Positions 63,142 through 64,000 of a DNA stretch of 64,000 nucleotides are shown piece by piece. The notes beneath the pieces are model-generated. The model was given only the letters and a program-made list of their open reading frames with translations, had not been told where the DNA came from and did no database searches. The position numbers and the translations under genes are program-made. The stretch comes from Quillaja saponaria (taxonomy: Eukaryota > Streptophyta > Magnoliopsida > Fabales > Quillajaceae): contig CM055617.1 of NCBI GenBank assembly GCA_029379385.1, positions 310,001 through 374,000 on the forward strand, written 5' to 3'. Each line of letters begins with the position of its first letter. The stretch's first letter is position 1.

Positions 63142-64000
63142 ATGGCCAGCAAAGGAATTCCGCCACTAACAATTAAAAGAATGAAGCTGCTCAATCCGAT
63201 TTGTCTCCCGGAGTACATGGAAGAAGACATTGTGCTACGCTTACCTGTAAAATCTTTGTTGCGATACAAGTGCGTCTGCGAAACTTGGTGCACTCTTTTC
63301 ACAAGTCCTGAAGAATCATGGAAACATGATTCATTCAAATAGTAGTAGTATCATACTTCATCAGAAGGCTGGCAATTCCTTTATCTTTTCAAAGCTCTGT
63401 ACAGAAACTCTTGATTCTTCAGATATAGAATTCCACAAGTCTTTTAATGAAAACCAGTTCCAAATTTATGGTCCTTGCAACGGCTTAGTTAACATTAGTT
63501 AACATTCATAATGACTACGAGCACCAGGGTATCGGTTTTGATTCCGAAAATAATGACTACAAAGTGATAGCAATTTATAATTGTTATGAACAGCTTAGGC
63601 GGCTATATCACACTGTGCATCATATTCATATTGAATTATATAGTTTGAGTAGTAATTCATGGAAGAAAATGCCTGAACCTGAGGGTGGTCTAGCCTTTAT
63701 AACAAGCCATTGTCATGAACATGTGTATCTTAACAATAACTATCATTGGCTGGCATGGAAAAACGGAGCTGATGTAATTCTCTCATTTAACATGGTTCAT
63801 CAAGTGTTTGAAACAATCCCCCCGCCAGATTTAGGAGGACAAGGATTTGTTTGGATTCTTGGCGTGGTTGATGAATCTCTTGCTTTGTTAGATTTTGAGT
63901 CACAAGAAGGTGATAATGGGGTATATGATGTATGGATAACGAACCAATATGGCATGAAGGAGTCTTGGAGTAAAGCACACACGATCAACCTAATGGGCTA
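63142..64000 (+). pseudogene. F-box/FBA protein pseudogene, cut by window edge
   Basis: F-box proteins with an F-box-associated (FBA) domain are SCF ubiquitin-ligase substrate receptors. From 63142 the frame encodes an F-box, LPEYMEEDIVLRLPVKSLLR, then KCVCETW and LFTSPEE. It is shifted near 63305-63330, after which another frame reads SNSSSIILHQKAGNSF, ending GPCNGLVNI. There a 10-bp tandem duplication (ttagttaaca at 63485-63494 and 63495-63504) breaks the frame again. A third stretch then runs open to the edge: HQGIGFDSENNDYKVIAIYN, SLSSNSWKKMPEPEG and the later FBA strands. Two frame breaks indicate a pseudogene, although assembly errors are possible. The 3' end lies outside the window. 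It is CPR1/CPR30-like in style. Confidence 0.82.

Overview
The window is nuclear DNA from a eudicot plant. It is AT-rich, its genes are split by GT-AG introns (two appear to use GC-AG), and the recognisable families are plant ones: a ferrochelatase with a chloroplast-type CAB tail, SnRK2, patellin, R2R3-MYB, SAUR, a DYAD-like protein and an FBA-type F-box protein. I cannot name the species from sequence alone. All exon boundaries were read by eye from splice signals, frame continuity and remembered family sequences. No alignment or search was run.

Layout, left to right. (1) 367-1088, plus: the last two exons of a TOM1-like (VHS-GAT) trafficking protein, followed by a short ferredoxin-like relic near 1574-1675. 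(2) 2298-8125, minus: a complete ten-exon ferrochelatase-2 gene (531 aa) for plastid haem synthesis. (3) 8460-10300: intergenic, with a 338-bp hAT-type MITE that keeps its 8-bp target duplication. (4) 10301-13707, minus: a nine-exon SnRK2 kinase of the SnRK2.4/2.10 type (359 aa), with a 51-bp segment carrying a splice donor present in three tandem copies. (5) 16785-19696, plus: a four-exon patellin (611 aa). (6) 25974-27068, plus: a subgroup-4 R2R3-MYB repressor gene whose C-terminal half is in another frame. (7) 30-36 kb: weakly supported transcripts only. (8) 36835-40461, minus: a four-exon LAX PANICLE 2-like protein (283 aa) with an EAR motif and a RAWUL-like domain. (9) 43918-54549, plus: a P5A-type ATPase of the MIA/PDR2 type. 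It is complete except for one extra base inside the codons for its TGES motif. (10) 55958-56209, minus: a SAUR. (11) 60385-62399, plus: a DYAD/AMEIOTIC1-like gene with an internal duplication of an exon block. (12) 63142 to the right edge, plus: a broken F-box/FBA gene.

The genes are independent transcription units with unrelated jobs: haem synthesis, stress kinase signalling, membrane trafficking, phenylpropanoid-type repression, meristem regulation, ER ion/protein homeostasis, auxin response and meiosis-related chromosome biology. Nothing resembles an operon or a biosynthetic cluster. From memory, the pairing of the P5A ATPase with a DYAD-like gene matches the Arabidopsis At5g23610-At5g23630 neighbourhood, so this part may be conserved microsynteny.

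I did not find a clear undescribed system. The strongest signals are the frameshift in the catalytic motif of an otherwise perfect P5A ATPase gene, the exon-block duplication in the DYAD-like gene, the triplicated splice donor in SnRK2, the frame break plus degraded bHLH-contact motif in the MYB gene, and the two-step decay of the F-box gene. Frame breaks in well-preserved genes, together with a 27-base poly-G run, leave residual assembly indels as a real alternative to mutation.
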